NCBI GenBank assembly: GCA_964448045.1
Contig: CAYUVF010000034.1
Location: 1-45,189 of the forward strand
Origin: CAYUVF01 sp964448045
GTDB taxonomy: Bacteria; Bacteroidota; Rhodothermia; Rhodothermales; Salinibacteraceae
Direction: 5' to 3'
Length of the DNA stretch: 45,189 nt
This document shows, piece after piece, positions 8,050 to 18,095 of this stretch. Made by a program: the position numbers and the translations under genes. Below the pieces are notes generated by a model that was not told the DNA's origin, searched no databases, and worked only from the letters and a program-made list of their open reading frames with translations. Position 1 is the stretch's first letter. The number at the start of each line of letters is the position of its first letter.

Positions 8050-9810
8050 ATGCGCCCCGTTTCCATGCTTCCCTCCTCCCTCCGCATCCTGGCGGGCCTG
8101 CTGCTGGGTACGATGCTTTCAGCGGGCGGCGCGCCTGCCCAATCGCTGCCCGACCCGGGCGAAATCGTCGTCAACGAGATTCTGTACGATCAGACGGAGA
8201 CGCAAACGGAGTTTATCGAGCTGTTCAACCGCTCCAATCGGTCCGTCGCCCTGCGCACCCTCACGATTGCCGACAACCGCGAGGAGCCCATCCCGATCAC
8301 CAACTCCAATGCCGTCATCGAGCCCGGCCGTTTCGTCGTTCTCGTGGATGATGCCGGGCGCTTTCAACAGACCTTTCCGTCCACGCCGTTCCTCGACCCG
8401 TCGGGCTGGAATGGACTCAACAACGGCGGTGATGCTGTCATCCTGTACGCCGGTGACCAGGTGATCGATCGGGTCGATTATACGCCCGGCTGGGGCGGCG
8501 CGGATGGTCGTTCGCTGGAGCGCATCGACCCATTTGGGCCTTCCGATGCACAGGCAAACTTCGCCACGTCCACCGCCGAAGCCGGCGCTACGCCTGGCAC
8601 GCACAACAGCCGCTATGATCCGGATACGACGCCGCCCGAGTTGCTTTTCGCCGAGCAGGCAGCCCCGGAGCACGTACGCCTGTTCCTAAGTGAACCGCTG
8701 GCGCCCGCCTCCCTATCCCCGCAGGTCTTCCGCCTGGCCGATGGCCGTCCCGCTGCCGATCTGGACGTGATCACCCAGACCGAGCTCCTCCTCACGTACG
8801 CGGCGCCCATCCAAGGTCCCGAGTTAACCGCCGCCGATCTGGCCGACCGGGCGGGGAACGTCCAGCCCTCAGCAGCCGTCAGGCTGGCGTACCAGCCCCA
8901 ACCAGGCGATTTGATCCTTAACGAGATCATGTACGATCCGCTGACCAACGACTTCGACGAGCGGCCCAATCAGCCAGAGTACATCGAACTGCTGAACGCG
9001 TCGGCGCGGACGCTGACGCTGCGACAGAGCTTCTGGACGGATCGCCCGACGGAGGCTAACGTGGCCGACACAATGCGCATCGGAAGCGAATTCTTGGCCG
9101 TGCCGCCGGATGGCTTTTTCGTCGTGGCCGCACAACCCGATCCGGTGTCGGACCCTACCGTGTCGGAGCTGGCCCGAGCGTTTCCGATGACGGATTGGTC
9201 GGCGCCCACGGTGACGATGGCGTTGCTCCCGAGGCAACAACTGGGCCTGCTGAACAGCGGGGACCAGATTCGCTGGCACCGCGCCGATGGATCGGTCGTC
9301 GATGCGGTCACCTACCGGCCGGAATGGCACGCACCGGGCCTCGCCGATGCCAAGGGCGTCGCGCTCGAACGCATCAGCCCCACGGCCCCGACCGAGGCGG
9401 CGTCCAACTGGACGAGCGCTGTGGCCGCCGATGGCGGTACGCCGGGCGCACCTAACTCGGTCGCGGTCAAACCCGGCGGCCCCGTACCCTCCAACACCGT
9501 AACCATCACCCCCTCCCCCTTCTCCCCCGATGGCGACGGCATCGACGACGTAGCCCGGATTCGGTATGACCTGGACACGCCCTCGGCCCTGGCGCGCCTC
9601 CGGATCTACGATGCGCAGGGCCGGCTCGTCTACACCCGTGACGCTGCGCTTATCGGATCGACCGGCGAGCTGATCTGGAACGGGCGCGACAGCGAGGGTC
9701 GCCCGCTGCGCCTGGGCATTTACGTCGTGCTCTTCGAAGCGGTCGACGCCGACGGAGGGCGCGTCATTACGCAGAAGCGCCCGGTGGTGCTGGCCCGTCC
9801 GCTGCACTGA
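8050..9810 (+). CDS. Exported lamin-tail-domain protein with C-terminal FlgD-like Ig domain
   Basis: The 586-residue protein starts with a signal peptide (cleavage probably near APAQS, residue 32). Two lamin tail domains follow: one from about 36 with the hallmark IVVNEILYD and EFIELFN, the other from about 289 with LILNEIMYD and EYIELLN. Each ends with GTP/GAPNS-type turns. The C-terminal part (about 487-586) begins PFSPDGDGIDD and has the repeated beta pattern of FlgD-like Ig domains that end many Bacteroidota surface proteins. No catalytic site is visible. Lamin tail domains in bacteria are thought to serve as extracellular adhesive modules, often next to nucleases or phosphatases; here no enzyme domain is fused. 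The ATG at 8050 was chosen; 8068 is possible. The C-terminus is not the canonical T9SS type A tail. Confidence 0.8.
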   Translation: MRPVSMLPSSLRILAGLLLGTMLSAGGAPAQSLPDPGEIVVNEILYDQTETQTEFIELFNRSNRSVALRTLTIADNREEPIPITNSNAVIEPGRFVVLVDDAGRFQQTFPSTPFLDPSGWNGLNNGGDAVILYAGDQVIDRVDYTPGWGGADGRSLERIDPFGPSDAQANFATSTAEAGATPGTHNSRYDPDTTPPELLFAEQAAPEHVRLFLSEPLAPASLSPQVFRLADGRPAADLDVITQTELLLTYAAPIQGPELTAADLADRAGNVQPSAAVRLAYQPQPGDLILNEIMYDPLTNDFDERPNQPEYIELLNASARTLTLRQSFWTDRPTEANVADTMRIGSEFLAVPPDGFFVVAAQPDPVSDPTVSELARAFPMTDWSAPTVTMALLPRQQLGLLNSGDQIRWHRADGSVVDAVTYRPEWHAPGLADAKGVALERISPTAPTEAASNWTSAVAADGGTPGAPNSVAVKPGGPVPSNTVTITPSPFSPDGDGIDDVARIRYDLDTPSALARLRIYDAQGRLVYTRDAALIGSTGELIWNGRDSEGRPLRLGIYVVLFEAVDADGGRVITQKRPVVLARPLH

Positions 9811-9963
9811 TGATCCAGTGCGCAACCGGACGTGTATGCCCCCGCCGGCTTACTGGTTGCAGCCGGAACTGAGGCCGCGCCGCCTCGTTGCAGCACACGC
9901 GAAAAAGTGATCCTCTCTCGTGGCTCCCGGCCATCTTTTTCACCCCAAACCTCCACGGCAGTC

Positions 9964-10323
9964 ATGGCTGATACGGCAACCCAAACCACCCCGGATGCTC
10001 CCATCCAAATCAGCTCGTCCGCAGCCGAGAAGATTGAGAAGATCATGCGGACGAAGAAGATCCCCGAAGGCTACGGCCTGCGCGTTGGTGTCAAGGGCGG
10101 CGGCTGCTCGGGTATGAGTTACGTGCTGGGCTTCGATAAGCAGCGCGAAAATGATCAGCAGTTCGACATCGACGGAATCACCGTCTTCATGGACAAGCGT
10201 CACGGGCTCTACCTTATGGGCACCACCATTGACTATCACGATGGGCTCAACGCGCGGGGCTTCACATTTAACAACCCAAACGCCACGGAGACCTGTGGGT
10301 GCGGCTCCAGTTTTGCCGCGTAA
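9964..10323 (+). CDS. A-type iron-sulfur cluster carrier (IscA/ErpA/SufA family)
   Basis: This small cytosolic protein (119 residues) passes Fe-S clusters from the scaffold to target enzymes. The three invariant cysteines are present: Cys48 in GGGCSGMSY, and Cys111 and Cys113 in CGCGSSF near the C-terminus. The ATG at 9964 fits the family length; the frame stays open upstream to 9832, but that part is not conserved. No other suf or isc gene is next to it, so it stands alone between the lamin-tail gene and clpC. The sequence does not distinguish an ErpA from a SufA role. Confidence 0.93.
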   Translation: MADTATQTTPDAPIQISSSAAEKIEKIMRTKKIPEGYGLRVGVKGGGCSGMSYVLGFDKQRENDQQFDIDGITVFMDKRHGLYLMGTTIDYHDGLNARGFTFNNPNATETCGCGSSFAA

Positions 10324-10552
10324 CGAGTCGGATCTGTTGCAACACCGTTAGACCCGGCCCGTCCTCGCCTCGTACCTGCCCCGTAAGAGGAACAGTGCTC
10401 CTGCAGATCCGGTTAACTCCGTAGGATTTGTGACCATCCGCTTGGGCTGTACACAGCCGCCTCGGCTCTCTCGCACGTCCGCGACGGTGGACCTGCATTT
10501 TGCACCGTGCACCGAGCCGAGGCTCTTTAGTTGATCCCAATTGTTGCAGAGT

Positions 10553-13153
<2,601 letters not shown>

Positions 13154-13180
13154 TCGGCGCGCGCCTCCATTCGACTTCAC

Positions 13181-13211
13181 AAGGCCCCGCTGCTCCCTGC
13201 AGCGGGGCTTT
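13181..13211 (+). terminator. Rho-independent terminator after clpC
   Basis: CCCCGCTGC at 13185-13193 pairs perfectly with GCAGCGGGG at 13199-13207 around a 5-nt loop, and GC/AT pairs extend the stem outward to 13181 and 13211. It ends in CTTTT on the plus strand. It separates clpC from the convergent minus-strand gene that ends at 13229. Confidence 0.85.
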
Positions 13212-13228
13212 TCGTTTGGAAAGCTGTA

Positions 13229-13906
13229 TCACTCCTCGTCTCGGCGAATCGTGGCATAGCGCATCCGCCCCTCCCCCATTATCGCGTCTACCGCAACAGC
13301 GACCGCGCGGCGGAACGAAGGCCCGTCCGTCACGAACGTGTGAAATTCACCGTTCTCTCCACACGGATCCACAGGGTCGGGAAGATCAGCCAGGAGCTGC
13401 TTGGTATACGACCGGCCCACGAAAGCCGCATCCAGTTGCGTCGTGTCGACGCTCGTGATTACCGCTTCGTATCCACGGCCGATGAACGCCCTCGCCAGCG
13501 CGGCGGTATCCTCGGTCCAGATCGGAAAGACGGGCTCGGCTCCCAGCCGCTTCAGCAGCGACTCACGGTACGCGCGAATGTCGCTGATGTGCAGATCTCC
13601 CGTTGCAACCGCCTTGGTTCCCTCCGCGAGAAGCGGTGCCAGGGCGCGCTCCAAGGTGGCTTCATACGTGGCATTCGACGCAGCAGGAGGCACCCGCATA
13701 ACACGTAGCGGCACCCCAAGCGCTTCAGCCTGTGCCCGAACGAGATCGAGCGGCACGCCGTGACGGCGCACGATATCAGCCTCCTCTACCCCCGTTGTAA
13801 GCAGGTTCGCTACAGCATACGTTGCGTGCTCACGTAGCGCATCGAGGGCCAACATAGCATCTTTGCCACCGCTCCAGAGCAGCACCGTTTTTCGCGCTGA
13901 GGTCAT
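13229..13906 (-). CDS. Dph6-like PP-loop ATP pyrophosphatase (diphthine-ammonia ligase family)
   Basis: The protein has 225 residues from the ATG at 13906 and begins TVLLWSGGKDAMLAL, an N-type PP-loop that binds and adenylylates with ATP. The conserved GEFHTFV motif near the C-terminus (CGENGEFHTF) is typical of the ATP_bind_4 (Dph6) family. In archaea and eukaryotes Dph6 amidates diphthine on elongation factor 2. Bacteria do not make diphthamide, so the bacterial members must do something else, still unknown. The frame is open another 34 codons upstream into the rhomboid gene, but homologues start at the PP-loop. The gene starts 7 bp after the rhomboid stop, so the two form a tight operon. 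Confidence 0.85.
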   Translation of the reverse strand: MTSARKTVLLWSGGKDAMLALDALREHATYAVANLLTTGVEEADIVRRHGVPLDLVRAQAEALGVPLRVMRVPPAASNATYEATLERALAPLLAEGTKAVATGDLHISDIRAYRESLLKRLGAEPVFPIWTEDTAALARAFIGRGYEAVITSVDTTQLDAAFVGRSYTKQLLADLPDPVDPCGENGEFHTFVTDGPSFRRAVAVAVDAIMGEGRMRYATIRRDEE

Positions 13907-13913
13907 CGGCCCA

Positions 13914-14690
13914 TCACCCCCTTCGTTCATTCCGGTAGCGGGCAGCCCGTTCATGACGGGGCGAGGCCGCATCCGCCAACCCGAGCCACCGTACGGCTCC
14001 GGCCACAAGCACGCCCGTCAGAAATCCGCCGATGTGGGCACCGTACGCAATGCCGCCCACCACCGTCTCGGTACCAGCCACCGATCCGATGCCGCTGAAG
14101 AACTGAAATACGATCCATAGCCCGATGGCCACAAACGCGGGGACCGAAACGATCACGTAGAAGAACAAGGCATGGACGCGGTTACGTGGGAAAAAGACGA
14201 TGTACGCACCCAACACGCCGGAAATCGCCCCGGATGCGCCCATGTTGGGCACCACGCCCGACGGATCCAGGCCCACCTGCGCCACCGTCGCGACCACGCC
14301 ACAAAGCAGATAAAACCCCAGAAAAGAAACGCTGCCGATCCGGTCCTCTACGTTGTCGCCAAAAATCCACAGGTACAGCAGGTTGCCAAACAGATGCCCA
14401 TAGCCCCCATGCATGAACATGGCCGAAAGGATCGTCAGGTAGATGGGCTGAGGACCCGGCGCCTGCGGGATCTCCACCGGCTGCCCGCGAACCGACACCG
14501 TCTGCACCACCACCAGATCGGTGTTGGTGGTAAGCTCCTGCGGGATGACGCTCCAACCGTACATGAAATCTGTGTTGGCCCCAGCGCCCTGCAACCCAAA
14601 GAAAACAATCAGGTTGGCGGCGATCAGCGCGAGGCTGACGTACGCCGGCCGGGCCAGATACCGGTTGTCATCGCCAATCGGGAAAAGCAT
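13914..14690 (-). CDS. Rhomboid family intramembrane serine protease
   Basis: This is an intramembrane protease of 258 residues with six or seven hydrophobic segments. The catalytic serine is Ser153 in GASGAISG and the catalytic histidine is His219 in AHIGGFLTG; His94, His99 and Asn103 in HGGYGHLFGN form the oxyanion-side motif. The long loop between the first and second helices (about 37-82) is typical of the family. The ATG at 14690 gives MLFPIGDDN, a usual N-terminus for this group; an earlier start at 14771 would add Cys-rich residues and run into the promoter region shared with divergent tyrA. Substrates are unknown. It is the first gene of a two-gene operon with the Dph6-like gene. Confidence 0.93.
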   Translation of the reverse strand: MLFPIGDDNRYLARPAYVSLALIAANLIVFFGLQGAGANTDFMYGWSVIPQELTTNTDLVVVQTVSVRGQPVEIPQAPGPQPIYLTILSAMFMHGGYGHLFGNLLYLWIFGDNVEDRIGSVSFLGFYLLCGVVATVAQVGLDPSGVVPNMGASGAISGVLGAYIVFFPRNRVHALFFYVIVSVPAFVAIGLWIVFQFFSGIGSVAGTETVVGGIAYGAHIGGFLTGVLVAGAVRWLGLADAASPRHERAARYRNERRG

Positions 14691-14821
14691 CGGAACCGCA
14701 CAATCGTGGCAAAGATAGCACAGGCGGATGGCTCCACGCCCGGCCTTCGGAACGTTGGCAGGGCCCTTCACCGTTCGCTGTTCCTGCTTACATTATCTTC
14801 CCCGCTCAGTTCTCCCCTGCC

Positions 14822-15925
14822 ATGTCCATCGAACGCATCGCCCTCCTCGGAACCGGACTCATTGGCGGATCGCTGGGCCTGGCCTGGGCGGACCGATGCC
14901 CGGAGCGGGCGATCATCGGGCTGGACGATCCGGAGGTGCTCAACACCGCCGAAGCGCGCGGCGCTATCGACCTCAAAGCCGCGGATCCGGCCCGTGCCGT
15001 CGAAGACGCCGATCTCGTCGTGCTTGCGACCCCGCTTGCCCCGCTCCTGGGCCTCATGGAGCAGATTGCGCCCCATCTCAAGTCCGGTGCCATCGTAACC
15101 GACGTCGCCTCCGTAAAAACGCCGGTGCGCGATCAAGCGCGCGATGTCTTGCCCGATGACGTGACATACATCGGCGGCCACCCGATGGCGGGCTCCGAAC
15201 ATCAGGGCATCGACCACGCCTCGGCGTTGCTCTTTGAAAACGCCGTCTACGTGCTCACACCGCCCACCGAGCAAGATTCCGAGGCGTTCGAAACGCAGCA
15301 CGCTGAGTTCATCGAGCTGATCGAAGCGACTGGCGGACGTCCGCTCCTGATGGACGCCCAACGTCACGATCAGATTGCCGCTCGCGTGAGCCATCTGCCG
15401 CAGCTTCTCGCCATCGCGCTGGTCAATACCGTCGCCCGGCACGAAGACGACGAGGCCCTCCACCTCGCCGCTGGCGGATTCCGGGACATGACGCGCATCG
15501 CTTCCTCCCCGTTCGGCATGTGGCGCGATATCCTGATTGGCAACTATGGCGCCGTGCTGGATGCGCTCAGCGCGTTCACGCACACGCTCCAGACGACTCG
15601 TAATCGGCTGATCGAAGAAGACCTCGACGCCCTCTCCGACCTGTTTAGCTCGGCCCAAGAGGCCCGCGCCCAGATCCCGAAAGACACCAAGGGGTTCCTG
15701 CACCCGCTCGCAGATATCTTCGTCGAAGTCGAAGACCAGCAGGGCGTGCTGCACGATCTGACGGGCACACTGCTCGAAGCCGGCCTCAACATCAAAGACA
15801 TTGAGCTACTCAAATTTCGCGAAGGCACGGGTGGCACCTTTCGCCTCAGCTTCGGGGATGATACCGCGGCCGAAGCCGCCGTCGCCGCCCTTAGCGCAGA
15901 CGACTACCGCGCCTACCGGCTCTGA
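14822..15925 (+). CDS. tyrA: Prephenate dehydrogenase with C-terminal ACT domain
   Basis: This enzyme oxidatively decarboxylates prephenate to 4-hydroxyphenylpyruvate, the committed step to tyrosine. In 367 residues it shows an N-terminal Rossmann fold with G10-T-G12-L-I-G15, the catalytic GGHPMAGSEHQG segment (His120), the helical dimerisation domain, and a C-terminal ACT domain from about 298 (VEVEDQQGVLHDLTGTL). ACT domains usually bind the end product, so feedback inhibition by tyrosine is likely. No chorismate mutase domain is fused. The gene is divergent from the rhomboid gene, with about 130 bp between the starts, which must contain both promoters. The following gene, gcvT, belongs to another pathway. 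Confidence 0.94.
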   Translation: MSIERIALLGTGLIGGSLGLAWADRCPERAIIGLDDPEVLNTAEARGAIDLKAADPARAVEDADLVVLATPLAPLLGLMEQIAPHLKSGAIVTDVASVKTPVRDQARDVLPDDVTYIGGHPMAGSEHQGIDHASALLFENAVYVLTPPTEQDSEAFETQHAEFIELIEATGGRPLLMDAQRHDQIAARVSHLPQLLAIALVNTVARHEDDEALHLAAGGFRDMTRIASSPFGMWRDILIGNYGAVLDALSAFTHTLQTTRNRLIEEDLDALSDLFSSAQEARAQIPKDTKGFLHPLADIFVEVEDQQGVLHDLTGTLLEAGLNIKDIELLKFREGTGGTFRLSFGDDTAAEAAVAALSADDYRAYRL

Positions 15926-16035
15926 ACCCACCGCGAATTTTGCCAGATCTCATTGATTCGTCCCGCCCTGACCTGTATCATGAAGGTGAATCTGATCGGC
16001 TAAGTCCCCCCTTTCCACGGACCCAATCTCTTCGC

Positions 16036-17160
16036 ATGGTATCCTCTTCGGAGACGCTTCAACAAACGCCTTTGCACGACGCTCACGAAGCCCTGGGCGC
16101 TCGGATGATGGCGTTTGGCGGGTTTGACATGCCCGTCCAGTACGACAGTATCATCGCCGAACACAAGGCCGTCCGCCATGCCGCGGGGCTGTTCGACATC
16201 AGCCACATGGGCGAGGTGATGGTACGCGGTCCGCACGCCCTCGACTTCGTCCAGCACCTGGTCACGAACGACGCCAGCAAGCTGTACGACGGCCGGGCGA
16301 TGTATACCGTGATGTGCACCCCCAATGGCGGCGTGGTCGATGATCTGGTCGTCTACCGCCGCGCCCAAGACGCCTATCTGTTGGTCATCAACGCGGCGAA
16401 CATCGAAAAGGACGTCGCCTGGATGCACGACCACAATCCGATGCACGCCGACCTGAACGACGTCTCTTCTGATGTAGCCCTGCTCGCCCTTCAGGGGCCG
16501 AAAGCCTTCGAGATCGCACAGCCCTTTACCGAAGTCGACCTCAGCGAACTCAAGTTTTATCACTTCGAGACGTGCCCCGCCGGCACCTTCATGGATAGTG
16601 AGACCCGTGTGCTCCTCTCCCACACCGGCTACACCGGCGAGCGCGGGCTGGAGATCTACTGCGCTCCCGAGGATGCCACAACCATCTGGAATACGCTCCT
16701 CGATGCCGGCGAGGAGCACGGCTTGAAGCCCGCCGGCCTAGGTGCACGCGATACACTCCGCCTCGAAGCCGGGTACTGCCTTTACGGCAACGACCTCACC
16801 GAAGACACCTCCCCGCTCGAAGCCGGGTTGGGCTGGGTAGTCAAACTCGACAGCGGCAACTTCATCGGCCACGAGGCCCTGGCTGCCGAAGCCGAGGCCG
16901 GCCCCGAGCGCAAACTCGTGGGTTTTACTGTCGAGAGTCGAGGCATCCCCCGCCACGATTATCCCATTCTGGACGCCGATGGCACCGAGATCGGCATCGT
17001 GACCAGCGGGACCCAATCGCCGCTTCTCGAACAGGGCATCGGGCTGGGCTACGTTCCCAATCAGCCGGAGTGTACCGAGCCGGGTCAACCGCTGGGTATT
17101 CAGTCGCGGCGGCGAACGCTGGACGCGATCGTGACGAAACCCCCTTTTCACAAGAAATAG
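16036..17160 (+). CDS. gcvT: Aminomethyltransferase, glycine cleavage system T protein
   Basis: GcvT moves the aminomethyl carbon from lipoyl-GcvH to tetrahydrofolate, giving 5,10-methylene-THF and ammonia. The 374-residue protein starts at ATG 16036 (MVSSSETLQQTPLHDAH), in line with the family; the frame is open back to 15940 but that part has no family match. Recognisable blocks are FGGFDMPVQY, FDISHMGEV, the folate-pocket segments GYTGERGLEIY and RDTLRLEAGYCLYGNDL, and the C-terminal beta-barrel. gcvH and gcvP are not in the window. I looked for a glycine riboswitch in the 110-bp leader and saw none. A short hairpin follows the stop. Confidence 0.95.
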   Translation: MVSSSETLQQTPLHDAHEALGARMMAFGGFDMPVQYDSIIAEHKAVRHAAGLFDISHMGEVMVRGPHALDFVQHLVTNDASKLYDGRAMYTVMCTPNGGVVDDLVVYRRAQDAYLLVINAANIEKDVAWMHDHNPMHADLNDVSSDVALLALQGPKAFEIAQPFTEVDLSELKFYHFETCPAGTFMDSETRVLLSHTGYTGERGLEIYCAPEDATTIWNTLLDAGEEHGLKPAGLGARDTLRLEAGYCLYGNDLTEDTSPLEAGLGWVVKLDSGNFIGHEALAAEAEAGPERKLVGFTVESRGIPRHDYPILDADGTEIGIVTSGTQSPLLEQGIGLGYVPNQPECTEPGQPLGIQSRRRTLDAIVTKPPFHKK

Positions 17161-17163
17161 TCA

Positions 17164-17183
17164 CGGGGGTGGTGTAGCCCCCG
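17164..17183 (+). terminator. Short hairpin after gcvT, possible terminator
   Basis: CGGGGG (17164-17169) pairs with CCCCCG (17178-17183) around an 8-nt loop, 3 bp after the gcvT stop. There is no T-run directly after it, so it could be a weak terminator or an mRNA-stabilising stem. Confidence 0.4.
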
Positions 17184-17291
17184 CTTCCAAACCCCTACTT
17201 TACGAAGCTGCATCCGCAACGGAGGGTGCTGTGTGCCATTCCAGTCTAAGCCGCTCCCCATCTTTCTGCCAGTTTTAGACCGATCAGTTTA

Positions 17292-18047
17292 ATGAACGCC
17301 GAGGTTTTTCTTACCAGTGCTGCCGTGGAAGAGGACGATGTCAAGGGCCGCACGGTAATTGTCATCGATGTGCTCCGCGCCTGCTCCACGATCGCCACTG
17401 CGCTCCATAACGGCGCGCGAGCCGTCGTCCCCGTGATGGATATGGCGCAAGCCGGCAAAATTGCCTCTAACCTCGACTCCAGCATGTACCGCCTCGGCGG
17501 AGAACGTGGTGGCAAGAAAATTGAGGGGTATCACTTGGGCAACTCGCCCTTCGAGTACACCACCGAGGAAGTCGAAGGCCGCGATGTCATTCTGAATACC
17601 ACCAATGGCACGAAAGCTCTCACCCGCGCTCGCGGTGCGAAACATCTGATTGCTGGATGCCTCCTCAACGCGTCCCGTGTGATCGATTTTGCCCGCGAGG
17701 CCGACACCGATGTCACCATCATCTGTGCCGGGCGCCAGGACCGGATTTCGTTGGAGGATACCCTCTGCGCCGGGTTGCTGCTCAATCGGCTCTGGGAAGG
17801 CGAAGAGCCGGAAAGCACCTCCGATGCCGCCCATACCGCCTACACTCAATATCTGCACGACCGCAACGATCTTGACGCGCTCCTGCATCGCTGCAACCAT
17901 GCGCGCCATCTGATTGAGTCGGGTTTCGAGCAGGATGTTGACTACTGCCTGCAGATCGATACGCTGCCGGTGCTCCCCTATTATGAGGACAGCCGCCTGG
18001 TCCTTTACGACAAAGTGACGAGCTCGTCGTCCGTGCCGTCGGTATGA
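17292..18047 (+). CDS. comB: 2-phosphosulfolactate phosphatase (ComB family)
   Basis: The 251-residue protein matches the ComB family through VIDVLRACST (26-35), GGERGG followed by GYHLGNSPFEY, and NTTNGTKAL. ComB is a Mg2+-dependent phosphatase that converts 2-phosphosulfolactate to 3-sulfolactate, a step in coenzyme M synthesis in methanogens. Many bacteria that make no coenzyme M also carry it, often alone. The partner ComA is not in this window. Sulfolactate or sulfonate metabolism is a possible role in this lineage, where sulfonolipids are known, but that is inference. The gene has its own 131-bp upstream spacer and ends about 48 bp before ftsK. Confidence 0.87.
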   Translation: MNAEVFLTSAAVEEDDVKGRTVIVIDVLRACSTIATALHNGARAVVPVMDMAQAGKIASNLDSSMYRLGGERGGKKIEGYHLGNSPFEYTTEEVEGRDVILNTTNGTKALTRARGAKHLIAGCLLNASRVIDFAREADTDVTIICAGRQDRISLEDTLCAGLLLNRLWEGEEPESTSDAAHTAYTQYLHDRNDLDALLHRCNHARHLIESGFEQDVDYCLQIDTLPVLPYYEDSRLVLYDKVTSSSSVPSV

Positions 18048-18095
18048 TCGCGTAATTCCTCGCGCATCGCCGCTGCATCTTGCACTACATGCCCC

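Noticed and set aside
15926..16035. Glycine riboswitch before gcvT
   Set aside because: The conserved glycine aptamer core is not present in the 110-bp leader.
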